This document shows positions 9,440 to 19,862 of a stretch of DNA of 64,000 nucleotides, piece after piece. Numbering within the stretch: position 1 is the first letter of the stretch; every line of letters begins with the position of its first letter. Made by a program: the position numbers and the translations under genes. The notes beneath the pieces were generated by a model. It worked only from the letters and a program-made list of their open reading frames with translations. It had not been told where the DNA came from and ran no database searches. The stretch lies in the NCBI RefSeq assembly GCF_000349845.1, contig NC_020829.1:4843001-4907000 (forward strand). The letters are read 5' to 3'. Origin of the DNA: Pseudomonas sp. ATCC 13867 (GTDB taxonomy: Bacteria > Pseudomonadota > Gammaproteobacteria > Pseudomonadales > Pseudomonadaceae).

Positions 9440-11077
9440 ATGAGTGACAGCTTCATCACACAGTGCCCCCATTGCCAGACCCGCTTCCGCGTCAACTCGG
9501 CGCAATTGGGCGCGGCCAGCGGGGCGGTGCGCTGCGGAACCTGCCTGAAGGTCTTCAACGCCCCGCAGAACATGCTGGGCGAGTCGACACCGGCCCCGAT
9601 CCTGACGGCCGTGGTTCCGCCCCCCGTCAGTCCGCCGTCGCCGACGCCTGCACCCGCGCCGAAACCCGCGATCGAACCGGCGGCACCCGCCACCGCCGAG
9701 GCAGCGCCCGTCCCTGCGCCGGCCTTCACCGCCTTCGCCCCGGAAAAATCGCAACCGGTCCCCGCCCCCGTCTCCGGCGCCGCCACCCTCGGCTGGCCGC
9801 TGGCTCCCCACGCGGCGCGGCACTCCAGTGATGTCGCGGAAAAAATCGTCGCCCCCAAGCCCATGCCGGAAGCCACGCCCGCCCCTGTTCCGGAACCCCG
9901 GCCGGAGCCTCGCCCCGAGCCAGCGCCCGCAGTGGCGGCAGCCCCGGCAGCCCCGGTCATGGCGGCGGCGCCAGTCACCGACGAATCGGCCAGTCCCGAA
10001 ACCGCCTCCGCGAAGAAGGACGAGACGCTGTGGATCCACGACGATCTGGATCTGGACAACCTCAACCTCGATGAAGAACTGGCCAAGCTGGATGAGTTCG
10101 AGCTGTCCCAGGAATTCCTCAGCATCGATCGCGCCCCCGGCCCCAGCGAAGCACTGCAGGTCAAACAGGACGAAAAGCGCGACCCGCATGACGAACGCTG
10201 GGCCGAAGCCCTGCTGCAAGCGGAACAGCCCAGCAGCCACCGCGCCGCCCGCCAGGAGCCCAGCCTCGACCACCGGTCGGCCGACGAGCCGGAAGAGCCG
10301 GCCTCCAGCCCTCTTCCCCCGCCTGACGAAGCTCCCGCCTCCGCACAGGAGCCGGAAGCAGCAGCGCCAGCCACGTCGCGCATCGACACCACGGATGATG
10401 ATGACGGACTGCCAACCTTCAGCGCCCGTCGCGACGACGACGAGCCCGAGCACGTCGAGGAAGACCACGACGACGAACCCACCGTCGCCGCCCCGCGTAC
10501 CGACAGTCATCGTGCCGACCCCGCACTGCGCAACGACGGCCTGCAGGACCTGAGCGACGAGCCGCTGCAACTGGACTGGCAGAAACCCAAGCGCCGCTGG
10601 GGTCGCCGCCTGTTCTGGCTGCTGCTGGTGCTGCTGGCCCTGGCCGCCCTGGCCGGGCAGTACATCGCCTACCACTTCGAGGAACTGGCCCGCCAGGACC
10701 AGTTCCGCCCCTGGTTCGCCCAGGCCTGCCCGGAACTGGGCTGCACGCTGCCCTCCAAGGTGGACGTGGAGCAGATCCGCAGCAGCAATCTGGTGGTGCG
10801 CAGCCACCCGGACTTCAGCGGCGCCCTGGTGGTGGACGCGATCATCTACAACCGCGCCAACTTCTCGCAGCCCTTCCCGCTGCTGGAGATGCGCTTCGCC
10901 GACTTGAACGGCCAGTTGATCGCCAGCCGCCGCTTCAAGCCCAGCGAATACCTTTCGGGCGAGCTGGCCGGGCAGAACGAGATGCCGCCACAGACGCCGA
11001 TCCATATTTCCCTGGACATCCTCGACCCGGGTCCGAAGGCCGTGAACTACAGCCTGAGCTTCCATTCGCCGGAGTGA
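9440..11077 (+). CDS. Zinc-ribbon (MJ0042) and DUF3426 membrane protein
   Basis: A 545-residue protein with three parts. Residues ~6-36 form a zinc ribbon (CPHC...RCGTC, the MJ0042 type). A long low-complexity segment rich in Pro, Ala, Glu and Asp spans ~50-370. A single membrane helix (RRLFWLLLVLLALAALAGQYIAYHF, here split by its charged edge) precedes a C-terminal DUF3426 domain that would face the periplasm. The function is unknown. The family is often encoded beside prmA and dusB-fis, as here. The disordered segment is the least conserved-looking part and produces many spurious overlapping frames. Confidence 0.88.
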   Translation: MSDSFITQCPHCQTRFRVNSAQLGAASGAVRCGTCLKVFNAPQNMLGESTPAPILTAVVPPPVSPPSPTPAPAPKPAIEPAAPATAEAAPVPAPAFTAFAPEKSQPVPAPVSGAATLGWPLAPHAARHSSDVAEKIVAPKPMPEATPAPVPEPRPEPRPEPAPAVAAAPAAPVMAAAPVTDESASPETASAKKDETLWIHDDLDLDNLNLDEELAKLDEFELSQEFLSIDRAPGPSEALQVKQDEKRDPHDERWAEALLQAEQPSSHRAARQEPSLDHRSADEPEEPASSPLPPPDEAPASAQEPEAAAPATSRIDTTDDDDGLPTFSARRDDDEPEHVEEDHDDEPTVAAPRTDSHRADPALRNDGLQDLSDEPLQLDWQKPKRRWGRRLFWLLLVLLALAALAGQYIAYHFEELARQDQFRPWFAQACPELGCTLPSKVDVEQIRSSNLVVRSHPDFSGALVVDAIIYNRANFSQPFPLLEMRFADLNGQLIASRRFKPSEYLSGELAGQNEMPPQTPIHISLDILDPGPKAVNYSLSFHSPE

Positions 11078-11314
11078 TCCGGCGCATAGCTCAGAAGGCC
11101 GTCCGGCGCCAGTTCCGCTCGTCTTCCAACCCTGGGTGATAAGCCTTCGGCTGTTCAGAATTTATCCAGATTCGCCTTTATCCGGTCATCGAGAGCGGGT
11201 ATCATGCCCTCCCTTTTTTGCTAGCACCGGTGGCAGGCCCCGAAACGCACCCGCGAGTCTTACAACGCGCGGCGCATCGGCGTTCCCGCCCCATTAACCA
11301 GGGAACTCAGGTCG

Positions 11315-12307
11315 GTGGTACGCATCGGCTCCTACACACTGCCCAACAGACTGATCCTGGCCCCGATGGCCGGCGTCACCGATCGTCCGTTCCGCCAACT
11401 GTGCCGCCGTCTCGGCGCCGGCATGGTGGTGTCGGAGATGGTCACCAGCGACGTCCGCCTGTGGAACAGCCGCAAGTCGCGCCTGCGCCTGCAGCACGAC
11501 CATGAGGACCAGCCGCGTTCGGTGCAGATCGCCGGCGGCGACCCGCAGATGCTCGCGGAAGCCGCCCGCTGCAATGTGGAGCTCGGCGCCCAGATCATCG
11601 ACATCAACATGGGTTGCCCGGCGAAGAAGGTGTGCAACAAGGCCGCGGGTTCCGCACTGATGAAGGATGAACGGCTGGTGGCCGACATCCTCGAGGCGGT
11701 GGTCGCGGCCGTGGAGGTTCCCGTCACCCTGAAGATTCGCACCGGCTGGGACCGGTCGAACAAGAACGGTGTGACGGTGGCGCGGATCGCCGAGCAGTCG
11801 GGCATCCAGGCGCTGGCGGTGCACGGCAGGACCCGTGCCGACCTCTACACCGGCGAAGCGGAGTACGAAACCATCGCAGCGATCAAGCAGGCGGTTTCCA
11901 TTCCGGTCTTCGCCAACGGTGATATCGACTCGCCGCGCAAGGCACGGCAAGTGCTCGAACAGACCGGGGTGGATGCCCTGCTGATCGGACGCGCCGCCCA
12001 GGGCAGGCCCTGGATCTTCCGCGAGATCGATCATTACCTGGGCACCGGCGAGACATTGCCGGCGCCGAGCCTGCACGAAGTGGAGGGCATCCTGCTCGAA
12101 CACCTCGCTGCATTGCATGCGTTTTATGGGGAAGACATGGGTGTGCGAATTGCCCGCAAGCACGTGGGCTGGTACCTCGCTACCCTGCCGGGTGCGGCGG
12201 AGTTCCGCACCCTGTTCAATCGTTTGCAGGACACGGATGCACAGAGCGCCAGCGTCAGGCAGTTCTTCGCCGAGCGCCACAATAACGGAGAAGGGGTGGC
12301 CGCATGA
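11315..12307 (+). CDS. dusB: tRNA-dihydrouridine synthase B
   Basis: FMN-dependent reduction of uridine in the tRNA D-loop (U17 for DusB in E. coli). 330 residues beginning [26 protein letters not shown]. It has the catalytic Cys segment [12 protein letters not shown] and FMN-binding motifs VHGRTR and ANGDI. The start is the GTG at 11315, preceded by AGGT; no ATG exists before the conserved N-terminus. The gene overlaps fis by four bases (ATGA), the classic dusB-fis operon. Confidence 0.95.
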   Translation: MVRIGSYTLPNRLILAPMAGVTDRPFRQLCRRLGAGMVVSEMVTSDVRLWNSRKSRLRLQHDHEDQPRSVQIAGGDPQMLAEAARCNVELGAQIIDINMGCPAKKVCNKAAGSALMKDERLVADILEAVVAAVEVPVTLKIRTGWDRSNKNGVTVARIAEQSGIQALAVHGRTRADLYTGEAEYETIAAIKQAVSIPVFANGDIDSPRKARQVLEQTGVDALLIGRAAQGRPWIFREIDHYLGTGETLPAPSLHEVEGILLEHLAALHAFYGEDMGVRIARKHVGWYLATLPGAAEFRTLFNRLQDTDAQSASVRQFFAERHNNGEGVAA

Positions 12308-12624
12308 CAACGATGACCGAGACATTAGTGAGTGGAATGACACCCGTGAGCGACAACGCCAACCTTAAACAGCACCTGACCGCTCCGACGCAGGAGGGTC
12401 AGACCCTCCGCGACAGCGTGGAAAAGGCACTGCACAACTATTTCGCCCATCTCGAAGGGCAGCCGGTCACGGACGTGTACAACATGGTGCTTTGCGAAGT
12501 CGAAGCGCCGCTGCTGGAAACCGTCATGAACTACGTGAAGGGAAACCAGACCAAAGCCTCCGAACTGCTGGGGCTGAACCGCGGGACCCTGCGCAAGAAA
12601 CTCAAGCAGTACGACCTTCTCTGA
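12304..12624 (+). CDS. fis: Nucleoid-associated DNA-binding protein Fis
   Basis: Small homodimeric DNA-bending protein that activates stable RNA promoters in fast growth. The 106 residues end with the Fis helix-turn-helix ([20 protein letters not shown]...YDLL). The start overlaps the dusB stop, implying translational coupling. Two further in-frame ATGs (codons 4 and 12) exist, so the first residues are uncertain. Confidence 0.95.
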   Translation: MTTMTETLVSGMTPVSDNANLKQHLTAPTQEGQTLRDSVEKALHNYFAHLEGQPVTDVYNMVLCEVEAPLLETVMNYVKGNQTKASELLGLNRGTLRKKLKQYDLL

Positions 12625-12712
12625 CCACGGTAGCAGGCGATGGGCCGCGACCCAGCGGTCGCCCGGCCCCCTCGCCCGATACCGGAAGCCCGTAGCCTTT
12701 GTGGAATCCGTT

Positions 12713-14320
12713 ATGACCGACCAAACCACCCGCCTGTCCATCCGCCGCGCCCTGATCAGCGTTTCCGACAAGACCGGCGTCGTCGATTTCGCCCGTGAGC
12801 TGGCTGCCCTCGGCGTGGAGATCCTCTCCACCGGCGGCACCTACAAGCTGCTCAAGGACAACGGCATCGCCGCCGTGGAAGTGGCCGACTACACCGGCTT
12901 CCCGGAAATGATGGACGGCCGGGTGAAGACCCTGCATCCGAAGGTGCATGGCGGCATCCTCGGCCGTCGTGACCTCGACGGCGCGGTGATGGAAGAGCAC
13001 GGCATCAAGCCGATCGACCTGGTGGCGGTCAACCTGTATCCGTTCGAGGCCACCGTGGCCAAGGCCGACTGCGACCTGCCGACCGCCATCGAGAACATCG
13101 ACATCGGCGGCCCGACCATGGTCCGCAGCGCGGCGAAGAACCACAAGGACGTCGCCATCGTGGTCAACGCCGGCGACTACACCGGCGTGGTCGAGAGCCT
13201 GAAGGCCGGCGGCCTGACCTATGCCCAGCGCTTCGACCTGGCGCTCAAGGCGTTCGAGCACACCTCCGCCTACGACGGCATGATCGCCAACTACCTGGGC
13301 ACCATCGACCAGGCGCGCGACACCCTGTCCACCGCCGACCGCGGCGCCTTCCCGCGCACCTTCAACAGCCAGTTCATCAAGGCGCAGGAAATGCGCTACG
13401 GCGAGAACCCGCACCAGAGCGCGGCCTTCTACGTCGAGGCGAAGAAGGGCGAGGCCAGCGTCTCCACCGCCATCCAGCTGCAGGGCAAGGAACTGTCGTT
13501 CAACAACGTGGCCGATACCGACGCCGCGCTGGAGTGCGTGAAGAGCTTCGTCAAGCCGGCCTGCGTCATCGTCAAGCACGCCAACCCGTGCGGCGTGGCC
13601 GTGGTTCCGGAGAACGAAGGCGGCATCCGCAAGGCCTACGACCTGGCCTACGCCACCGACACCGAGTCGGCCTTCGGCGGCATCATCGCCTTCAACCGCG
13701 AGCTGGACGGCGAGACCGCCCAGGCCATCGTCGAGCGCCAGTTCGTCGAAGTCATCATCGCCCCGAAAATCTCCGAAGCCGCCCGTGCCGTGGTCGCTGC
13801 CAAGGCCAACGTGCGCCTGCTCGAATGCGGCGAATGGCCGGCCGAGCGTGCGCCGGGCTGGGACTTCAAGCGCGTCAACGGCGGCCTGCTGGTACAGAGC
13901 CGCGACATCGGCATGATCACCGCCGATGACCTGAAGATCGTCACCCAGCGCGCCCCGAGCGAGCAGGAAATCCACGACCTGATCTTCGCCTGGAAAGTCG
14001 CCAAGTTCGTCAAATCCAACGCCATCGTCTACGCCAAGGCGCGCCAGACCGTCGGCGTTGGCGCCGGCCAGATGAGCCGCGTGAACTCCGCCCGCATCGC
14101 CGCCATCAAGGCCGAGCATGCCGGCCTGATCGTTGCGGGTGCGGTCATGGCTTCCGACGCCTTCTTCCCGTTCCGCGACGGTATCGACAACGCGGCCAAG
14201 GCCGGCATCACCGCGGTGATCCAGCCGGGTGGCTCGATGCGTGACAACGAGGTGATCGCCGCAGCGGATGAGGCGGGAATCGCAATGGTCTTCACCGGTA
14301 TGCGCCACTTCCGCCACTAA
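12713..14320 (+). CDS. purH: Bifunctional AICAR formyltransferase / IMP cyclohydrolase
   Basis: Catalyses the last two steps of IMP synthesis. The 535-residue protein has an N-terminal MGS-like cyclohydrolase domain ([24 protein letters not shown], then ILSTGGT) and a C-terminal AICARFT domain with the catalytic Lys-His pair in IVKHANPCG. The ATG at 12713 gives the family start [14 protein letters not shown]; the GTG at 12701 is less likely. It is followed by a structured intergenic element and then purD. Confidence 0.97.
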   Translation: MTDQTTRLSIRRALISVSDKTGVVDFARELAALGVEILSTGGTYKLLKDNGIAAVEVADYTGFPEMMDGRVKTLHPKVHGGILGRRDLDGAVMEEHGIKPIDLVAVNLYPFEATVAKADCDLPTAIENIDIGGPTMVRSAAKNHKDVAIVVNAGDYTGVVESLKAGGLTYAQRFDLALKAFEHTSAYDGMIANYLGTIDQARDTLSTADRGAFPRTFNSQFIKAQEMRYGENPHQSAAFYVEAKKGEASVSTAIQLQGKELSFNNVADTDAALECVKSFVKPACVIVKHANPCGVAVVPENEGGIRKAYDLAYATDTESAFGGIIAFNRELDGETAQAIVERQFVEVIIAPKISEAARAVVAAKANVRLLECGEWPAERAPGWDFKRVNGGLLVQSRDIGMITADDLKIVTQRAPSEQEIHDLIFAWKVAKFVKSNAIVYAKARQTVGVGAGQMSRVNSARIAAIKAEHAGLIVAGAVMASDAFFPFRDGIDNAAKAGITAVIQPGGSMRDNEVIAAADEAGIAMVFTGMRHFRH

Positions 14321-14353
14321 GGTGGGTGGGACGCACTGAAGCAGGCATCTGCT

Positions 14354-14427
14354 GCGTTGCCCGAACGTTCCCCAATGCTCATTGCCAGTAGGCAACTCCG
14401 CTTGGTGAACGCTCGGGCGCCTTGCAT
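14354..14427. repeat. Structured intergenic element, copy A (purH-purD)
   Basis: Outer stem GCCCGAACGTTC (14359-14370) pairs with GAACGCTCGGGC (14407-14418), with one mismatch. Inside lie the conserved core ATGCTCA, a small hairpin TTGCC-AGTA-GGCAA (14382-14395) and CTCCGCT. A second copy with the same core but a different outer stem lies at 24957-25031. Confidence 0.8.
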
Positions 14428-14556
14428 CTACCCGCTTCATCGCGCCCCTTGAGATCGGTTTGCGAAGAGCGGACGGGTCATGAGAATTCGTAGCCTGGGT
14501 GGAGCGAAACGCTACCCGGGAATCCGGCAGGTCCGGAACTGTTCAGGAGAACTCCA

Positions 14557-15846
14557 ATGAACGTACTCATCATCGGCAGCGGCGGTCGCGAGCACGCGCT
14601 GGCCTGGAAGGTCGCGCAGGATTCGCGCGTGCAGAAGGTCTTCGTCGCGCCGGGCAACGCCGGCACCGCCACCGAAGCCAAGTGCGAGAACGTCGCCATC
14701 GACGTGCTGGCCCTGGAAGAGCTGGCCGATTTCGCCGCGAAGAACGTGCAGCTGACCATCGTCGGCCCCGAGGCGCCGCTGGTCAAAGGCGTGGTCGATC
14801 TGTTCCGCGCCCGTGGCCTGGACATCTTCGGCCCCACTGCCGGCGCCGCCCAGCTGGAAGGCTCCAAGGCCTTCACCAAGGACTTCCTGGCTCGCCACCA
14901 GATTCCCACCGCCGACTACCAGAACTTCACCGAAGTCGAGCCGGCGCTGGCCTACCTGAAAGAGAAAGGCGCGCCCATCGTGATCAAGGCCGACGGCCTG
15001 GCCGCGGGCAAGGGCGTGATCGTCGCCATGACCCTGCAGGAAGCCGAAGACGCCGTGCGCGACATGCTTGCCGGCAATGCCTTCGGTGACGCCGGTTCGC
15101 GCGTGGTGATCGAGGAGTTCCTCGACGGCGAGGAAGCCAGCTTCATCGTCATGGTCGATGGCCAGAACGTGCTGCCGATGGCCACCAGCCAGGACCACAA
15201 GCGCGTCGGCGACGCCGATACCGGCCCGAACACCGGCGGCATGGGTGCCTATTCCCCGGCCCCGGTCGTGACCCCGGACGTGCATAAGCGCGTGATGGAC
15301 GAAGTGATCTACCCGACCGTGCGCGGCATGGCCGAGGAAGGCAACGTCTATACCGGCTTCCTCTATGCCGGCCTGATGATCGACAAGAGCGGCGCACCCA
15401 AGGTCATCGAGTTCAACTGTCGCTTCGGCGACCCGGAAACCCAGCCGATCATGGTCCGTCTCGAGTCGTCCCTGGTCCTGCTGGTCGAGGCCGCGCTGGC
15501 CAAGGCGCTGGACAAGGTCGAGGCGACCTGGGATCCGCGTCCGACCGTGGGCGTGGTGCTGGCCGCCGGCGGCTACCCGGGCGACTACGCCAAGGGTGAT
15601 GTGATCGAGGGCCTGGACGAAGCCGCGAAGCTCGACGGCAAGGTGTTCCACGCCGGTACCGCGCTCAAGGACGGCCAGATCGTCACCAGCGGCGGCCGCG
15701 TGCTCTGCGCCACCGCCATCGGCCCGAACGTTTCCTCGGCCCAGGAGCAGGCCTACCGCCTGGCGGAAAAGATCCGCTGGAACGGCTGCTTCTACCGCAA
15801 GGACATCGGCTATCGCGCCATCGCTCGCGAGCGCGGCGAGGGCTGA
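14557..15846 (+). CDS. purD: Phosphoribosylamine-glycine ligase
   Basis: ATP-dependent joining of glycine to phosphoribosylamine, the second step of purine synthesis. 429 residues, normal length. N-terminal MNVLIIGSGGREHALAWK, ATP-grasp segments IVIKADGLAAGKGVIVA and GPNTGGMGAYSPAPV, and the metal-binding EFNCRFGDPETQ are all present. AGGAGA stands eight bases before ATG 14557. Confidence 0.97.
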   Translation: MNVLIIGSGGREHALAWKVAQDSRVQKVFVAPGNAGTATEAKCENVAIDVLALEELADFAAKNVQLTIVGPEAPLVKGVVDLFRARGLDIFGPTAGAAQLEGSKAFTKDFLARHQIPTADYQNFTEVEPALAYLKEKGAPIVIKADGLAAGKGVIVAMTLQEAEDAVRDMLAGNAFGDAGSRVVIEEFLDGEEASFIVMVDGQNVLPMATSQDHKRVGDADTGPNTGGMGAYSPAPVVTPDVHKRVMDEVIYPTVRGMAEEGNVYTGFLYAGLMIDKSGAPKVIEFNCRFGDPETQPIMVRLESSLVLLVEAALAKALDKVEATWDPRPTVGVVLAAGGYPGDYAKGDVIEGLDEAAKLDGKVFHAGTALKDGQIVTSGGRVLCATAIGPNVSSAQEQAYRLAEKIRWNGCFYRKDIGYRAIARERGEG

Positions 15847-15911
15847 AACCCGGCTGCCGGGGCGTCCGACCGCGACGCTCCCGGCCCCTGGTCCCCGCGT
15901 GCCCGTGTGGA

Positions 15912-15940
15912 TTACTGCCCTTTGCGCACTTGGCTATAAT
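15912..15940 (+). promoter_or_regulatory. Candidate sigma-70 promoter of retS
   Basis: A perfect -10 hexamer TATAAT (15935-15940) with a weak -35 TTACTG (15912-15917) at 17-base spacing. Initiation near 15947 would exclude a start codon at 15899 and supports the GTG at 15971. Confidence 0.6.
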
Positions 15941-15970
15941 CGGGCCACTCACTACCGAAGGGACTTCGCC

Positions 15971-18769
15971 GTGCGTCGGCTCTGGACTGCCACAGGACTC
16001 CTCGTCAGCTTGCTGCTGGCCGCTCTGGTCTGTCATGCGGCAAGCCAGGACTCCGGCTGGTCGCAACTCCACGACAGCGAAGCCCGCCTGCAGTTGCAGG
16101 ACATCCTCTCCCCGCGCTACAGCACACTCTTCAGCCCGCTCAACATCAACGAACTGCACGCGCCCGCCGGCCCTGGCAGCACCTGGCTGCACTACCGCCT
16201 GCCCGTCAGCGAATCACCCCGGCAACTGCGTCTCTTCGCCCCCAGCCTGGACAGCCTCGAACTCTTCATCGTCCAGGACCAGACGGTGCTGGAGCAGAAA
16301 AGCGCCGGCAACCTGTCACCGCTGCAGCGCCCGCTGCTGAGCAGCGACATCGTCCTGCCGCTGCGCAACGCCGCCGCGCCCCTGGACCTCTACCTGCGCC
16401 TGGCTTCCAGCCAGCCGCTGCGGCCCAACATCAGCATCGAGGATGCCAGCCAGCCGGACAACGAGCAGCGCCCGCTGCATTTCGGCATCCTGATCGGCTG
16501 CCTCTCCATGCTGCTGATCTACAACCTCGTGCGCTTCGCCTACACCCGCGTCCCCAGCGGCCTGTGGCTCGCCGGCGTGCATGCGAGCCTGCTGCTGGCC
16601 TGCCTCACCCTGTTCGGCCTGCTGAGCCCCTGGTATGGCCCGCATCAGACCTGGCAGCCGCTCACCGCACAGTTCAGCCTGATGCTGGCGCTGTTCTGCG
16701 CCCTGGGCTACACCGCCAGTTTCTTCACAGGCCTCGCCCCGCGCCTGCCGCTCAAGCGGCTGCTGCTGGGCGGCACCGCCGCCCTGATGGTCCTCGGCGC
16801 GGCTGCGCACCTGCTGCTCGCGCTGCCGCTGAGCGACCTGGTCTACGGCCTGATCACCCTGGTCAGCCTGGGCATGCTCTCGGTAGCGGTCTACTACTGG
16901 ACCCACGGCTACCATCCGGCGCGCCTGTTCGCCGTGGGCATGGGCCTCTTCGTGCTGGTCTGGTGCCTGAGCTTGCCCTCGCTGCTGGGCTACCTGCCGA
17001 CCCGCGCCGAATGGCTGGGCAGTGGCCTGCTCGGTCTTACCGCGCTGGTCGGGTTCCTGCTCAGCCTCGCCCTCGCCGAACGCCAGCGCAAACTCCAGGA
17101 CGAGCAGTTCGCCGCCAGCCGCCAGCGCGCCGCCAGCGTCGCCGAACTCAAGGCCAAGGGCGACTTCCTGGCCAAGATCAGCCATGAGATCCGCACCCCC
17201 ATGAACGGCGTGCTGGGCATGACCGAACTGCTGCTCGGCACGCCGTTGTCGGCCAAGCAGCGCGACTACGTACAGACCATCCACAGTGCCGGCAACGAAC
17301 TGCTGGCACTGATCAACGAGATCCTCGACATCTCCAAGCTGGAGTCCGGGCAGATCGAGCTGGACGAAGTGCAGTTCGACCTCGGCGCGCTGATCGAAGA
17401 CTGCCTGGCGATCTTCCGCGCCAAGGCCGAGCAGCAGAAGGTCGAGCTGATCAGCTTCACCCAGCCGCAGGTGCCGCGCATCGTCAGCGGCGACCCGACG
17501 CGCCTGCGCCAGGCCGTGCTGAGCCTGCTGGACAATGCCTTCAAGCAGACCGACGAAGGCGAGATCCTGCTGGTGGTCGCGCTCGACGGCCCGCCGGAAC
17601 ATCCGCGCCTGCGCATCGCCGTGCAGGACAGCGGCCGCCCGCTGGACAGCGCCGACCGTCAGGCTCTGCTCACCGCCGAACTGCACAGCCGCGATTTCCT
17701 CTCCGCCACCCGCCTGAGCAGCCGCCTCGGGCTGATCATCGCGCGCCAGTTGATCCGCCTGATGTCTGGCGATTTCGGTATCGAGAACGGCATCGAAAGC
17801 GGCGGCATGGCCGAAGGCACGGGCAACCTGCTCTGGCTGAGCCTGCCGCTGGACCCACAGCAGTTGCAGCAACCCTCCGCCGACCTCGACAGCCCGTTGC
17901 AGGGCGCACGCATTCTGGTGGTGGATGACAACCAGACCTGCCGCAAGGTCGTGGTGCAGCAGTGCAGCGCCTGGGGCATGAACGTCAGCGCCGTTTCCTC
18001 CGGCAAGGAAGCGCTGGCCCAGTTGCGCACCAAGGCGCACCTGCGCGAGTACTTCGACGTGGTCCTGCTCGACCAGGACATGCCCGGCATGACCGGCATG
18101 CAACTGGCCACCAAGATCCAGGAAGACCCCAACCTCAACCACGACATCCTGCTGGTCATGCTCACCGGCATCAGCAACGCGCCGAGCAAGATCATCTCCC
18201 GCAACGCCGGGATCAAGCGCATCCTCGCCAAACCGGTGGCCGGCTACACCCTCAAGGCAACCCTTGCCGAGGAACTGGCGCGACGCGGCCCCAGCGGCGT
18301 GAGCAACTACCTGCAGCCCAGCAGCGAACCGGCGCCGGCGGTACTGCCGGGCGATTTCCGCATCCTCGTGGCCGAGGACAACAGCATCTCCACCAAGGTC
18401 ATCCGCGGCATGCTGAGCAAGCTCAACCTGCAGCCGGACACCGCCAGCAATGGCGAGGAAGCCCTGGCGGCGATGAAGTCCACGCAGTACGACCTGGTAC
18501 TGATGGACTGCGAGATGCCGGTGCTCGACGGCTTCTCCGCCACCGAGCGCCTGCGTGCCTGGGAAGCCAACGAACACCGGCCGCACACCCCGGTGGTGGC
18601 GCTTACCGCGCACATCCTCAGCGAGCACAAAGAGCGCGCGCGGCTGGTCGGGATGGACGGCCACATGGCCAAGCCGGTGGAGCTGTCGCAGTTGCGCGAG
18701 CTGGTGGCCTACTGGGTCGGCGAGCGCGACCGCCGGCTGCGCCAGCAGAGCGACGCGTTGCCGTCCTGA
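15971..18769 (+). CDS. retS: Hybrid sensor kinase RetS (7TMR-DISM, kinase-like domain, two receivers)
   Basis: In P. aeruginosa RetS inhibits GacS by forming a heterodimer, keeping RsmA active and favouring acute virulence over biofilm. The 932-residue product has a signal peptide, a periplasmic 7TMR-DISMED2 domain (~25-160), seven membrane helices (~165-370), a HisKA helix with H405 in SHEIRTP, a divergent ATPase domain (QDSGRP in place of the usual D-x-G-x-G) and two receivers with phospho-acceptor Asp701 (LLDQDMP) and Asp846 (LMDCEMP). The GTG start at 15971 follows a clear TATAAT. Domain order, length and position after purD all match PAO1 PA4856. Confidence 0.93.
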   Translation: MRRLWTATGLLVSLLLAALVCHAASQDSGWSQLHDSEARLQLQDILSPRYSTLFSPLNINELHAPAGPGSTWLHYRLPVSESPRQLRLFAPSLDSLELFIVQDQTVLEQKSAGNLSPLQRPLLSSDIVLPLRNAAAPLDLYLRLASSQPLRPNISIEDASQPDNEQRPLHFGILIGCLSMLLIYNLVRFAYTRVPSGLWLAGVHASLLLACLTLFGLLSPWYGPHQTWQPLTAQFSLMLALFCALGYTASFFTGLAPRLPLKRLLLGGTAALMVLGAAAHLLLALPLSDLVYGLITLVSLGMLSVAVYYWTHGYHPARLFAVGMGLFVLVWCLSLPSLLGYLPTRAEWLGSGLLGLTALVGFLLSLALAERQRKLQDEQFAASRQRAASVAELKAKGDFLAKISHEIRTPMNGVLGMTELLLGTPLSAKQRDYVQTIHSAGNELLALINEILDISKLESGQIELDEVQFDLGALIEDCLAIFRAKAEQQKVELISFTQPQVPRIVSGDPTRLRQAVLSLLDNAFKQTDEGEILLVVALDGPPEHPRLRIAVQDSGRPLDSADRQALLTAELHSRDFLSATRLSSRLGLIIARQLIRLMSGDFGIENGIESGGMAEGTGNLLWLSLPLDPQQLQQPSADLDSPLQGARILVVDDNQTCRKVVVQQCSAWGMNVSAVSSGKEALAQLRTKAHLREYFDVVLLDQDMPGMTGMQLATKIQEDPNLNHDILLVMLTGISNAPSKIISRNAGIKRILAKPVAGYTLKATLAEELARRGPSGVSNYLQPSSEPAPAVLPGDFRILVAEDNSISTKVIRGMLSKLNLQPDTASNGEEALAAMKSTQYDLVLMDCEMPVLDGFSATERLRAWEANEHRPHTPVVALTAHILSEHKERARLVGMDGHMAKPVELSQLRELVAYWVGERDRRLRQQSDALPS

Positions 18770-18787
18770 TCCCGGTTTCGGCTTTTC

Positions 18788-18856
18788 GTAGGAGCGAGCT
18801 TGCTCGCGAATAGATTCCGCTGCGGGGGGCTGGTTCGCGAGCAAGCTCGCTCCTAC
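18788..18856. repeat. REP-like pair, family 1
   Basis: Facing copies of the GGAGCGAGCTTGCTCGC core (18788-18810 and 18834-18856), just after the retS stop. A single family-3 core follows at 18928-18950. Confidence 0.88.
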
Positions 18857-19032
18857 AGGCACTTCCCGTCACCCAGGCACTTCGCCCAACCCTAGTCCGC
18901 GATGGATCATGCAGCGTGCCATGCGGGATCGCGGACAGAGTCCGCTCCTACACGCCAGGGCATTTCTCCCGCACCGCCCCACCCGCTATGCTTTGCCTGC
19001 CACACCTCTCTCAACCCGGACGAGTTTCCCCC

Positions 19033-19626
19033 ATGCATGTGTTGTCCAGCGTGTACCTGAAGATGCTGGTGCTCTACAGCCCCTTCTTCGTGCTGTCCTG
19101 CTTCATCAGCCTGAGCCGTGGTTTCGGTCCGCGCGATCGCAAGCACATGGCGTGGCGCGTGGCCCTGGCGGCGTTGGTCGCCAGCGTGCTGCTGTACCTG
19201 TTCGGGCGCTACATCTTCACCCTGTTCGGCATCACCGCCGACGCCTTTCGCATCGGCGCCGGCAGCGTGCTGTTCATCTCCGCGCTGAGCATGGCCCAGG
19301 GACGCTCGGCGGTGCAGAGCGACAACGTACAGCAGGACGTCACCATCGTCCCGCTGACCATCCCGATCACCGTCGGCCCCGGCACCATCGGAGCCCTGCT
19401 GGTCATGGGGGTGAACCAGGAATGGGAGAACAAGCTGCTGGCCATCGCCGCGATCTTCCTCGCCTGCCTGACTCTGGGCATCATGCTGTACCTTTCCGAC
19501 AAGATCGAAAAGATCCTCGGCGACCAGGGCCTGCAGATCGTCAGCCGGCTGATGGGCCTGTTCGTCTGCGCCCTGGCGGCACAGATCATCATGACCGGCG
19601 TGCGCGGCTACTTCATTCCGCAGTAA
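19033..19626 (+). CDS. MarC family (UPF0056) integral membrane protein
   Basis: A 197-residue hydrophobic protein with about six membrane helices and the MarC signature region VTIVPLTIPITVGPGTIGALLV. Its function is unknown; despite the name, E. coli MarC is not established as a multidrug resistance determinant. ATG 19033 is chosen because it opens directly into the first membrane helix. It lies before the urt operon but ends in its own unit, with 236 bases and a sigma-54 promoter between. Confidence 0.9.
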   Translation: MHVLSSVYLKMLVLYSPFFVLSCFISLSRGFGPRDRKHMAWRVALAALVASVLLYLFGRYIFTLFGITADAFRIGAGSVLFISALSMAQGRSAVQSDNVQQDVTIVPLTIPITVGPGTIGALLVMGVNQEWENKLLAIAAIFLACLTLGIMLYLSDKIEKILGDQGLQIVSRLMGLFVCALAAQIIMTGVRGYFIPQ

Positions 19627-19629
19627 TGC

Positions 19630-19644
19630 GCACCATTGGGGAGC
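19630..19644. promoter_or_regulatory. Candidate NtrC site upstream of urtA
   Basis: GCACCATTGGGGAGC matches the NtrC consensus GCACCA-N3-TGGTGC at 10 of 12 positions. It lies about 110 bases upstream of the sigma-54 element, a usual enhancer distance. Weaker GCACCA-like repeats follow within 40 bases. Confidence 0.6.
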
Positions 19645-19751
19645 GCCGTGCGCCAAAGCGTGTTCGGCGCACCAAAGCCGCGCACTAAAAAAACCCACTC
19701 CTACGACAGAAAATCGCGTCCAACCCATCTGCGCCAAGGCTTTTGCCTGTT

Positions 19752-19766
19752 TGGCACGGATGCTGC
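19752..19766 (+). promoter_or_regulatory. Sigma-54 (-24/-12) promoter of the urt operon
   Basis: TGGCACGGATGCTGC matches TGGCACG-N4-TTGC with one mismatch and has the invariant GG (19753-19754) and GC (19765-19766) separated by ten bases. The urtA start is about 85 bases downstream of the expected transcription start. Confidence 0.8.
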
Positions 19767-19862
19767 GATGGCAGCTTCGATCCCGCTCGGGGTCGCCCCA
19801 TTTCCGGGGAAGCTGCCGCACCGGCAACTCCCCGCCCCTGGATAGCCAAGGAGGCTGCCGCG

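Noticed and set aside
15899..15970. Upstream GTG start for retS
   Set aside because: The perfect TATAAT at 15935-15940 lies inside this segment, so a transcript would start after the codon.
16316..18862. Long minus-strand open frame opposite retS
   Set aside because: RetS domains are intact on the plus strand, and the antisense translation is low-complexity with no motif.
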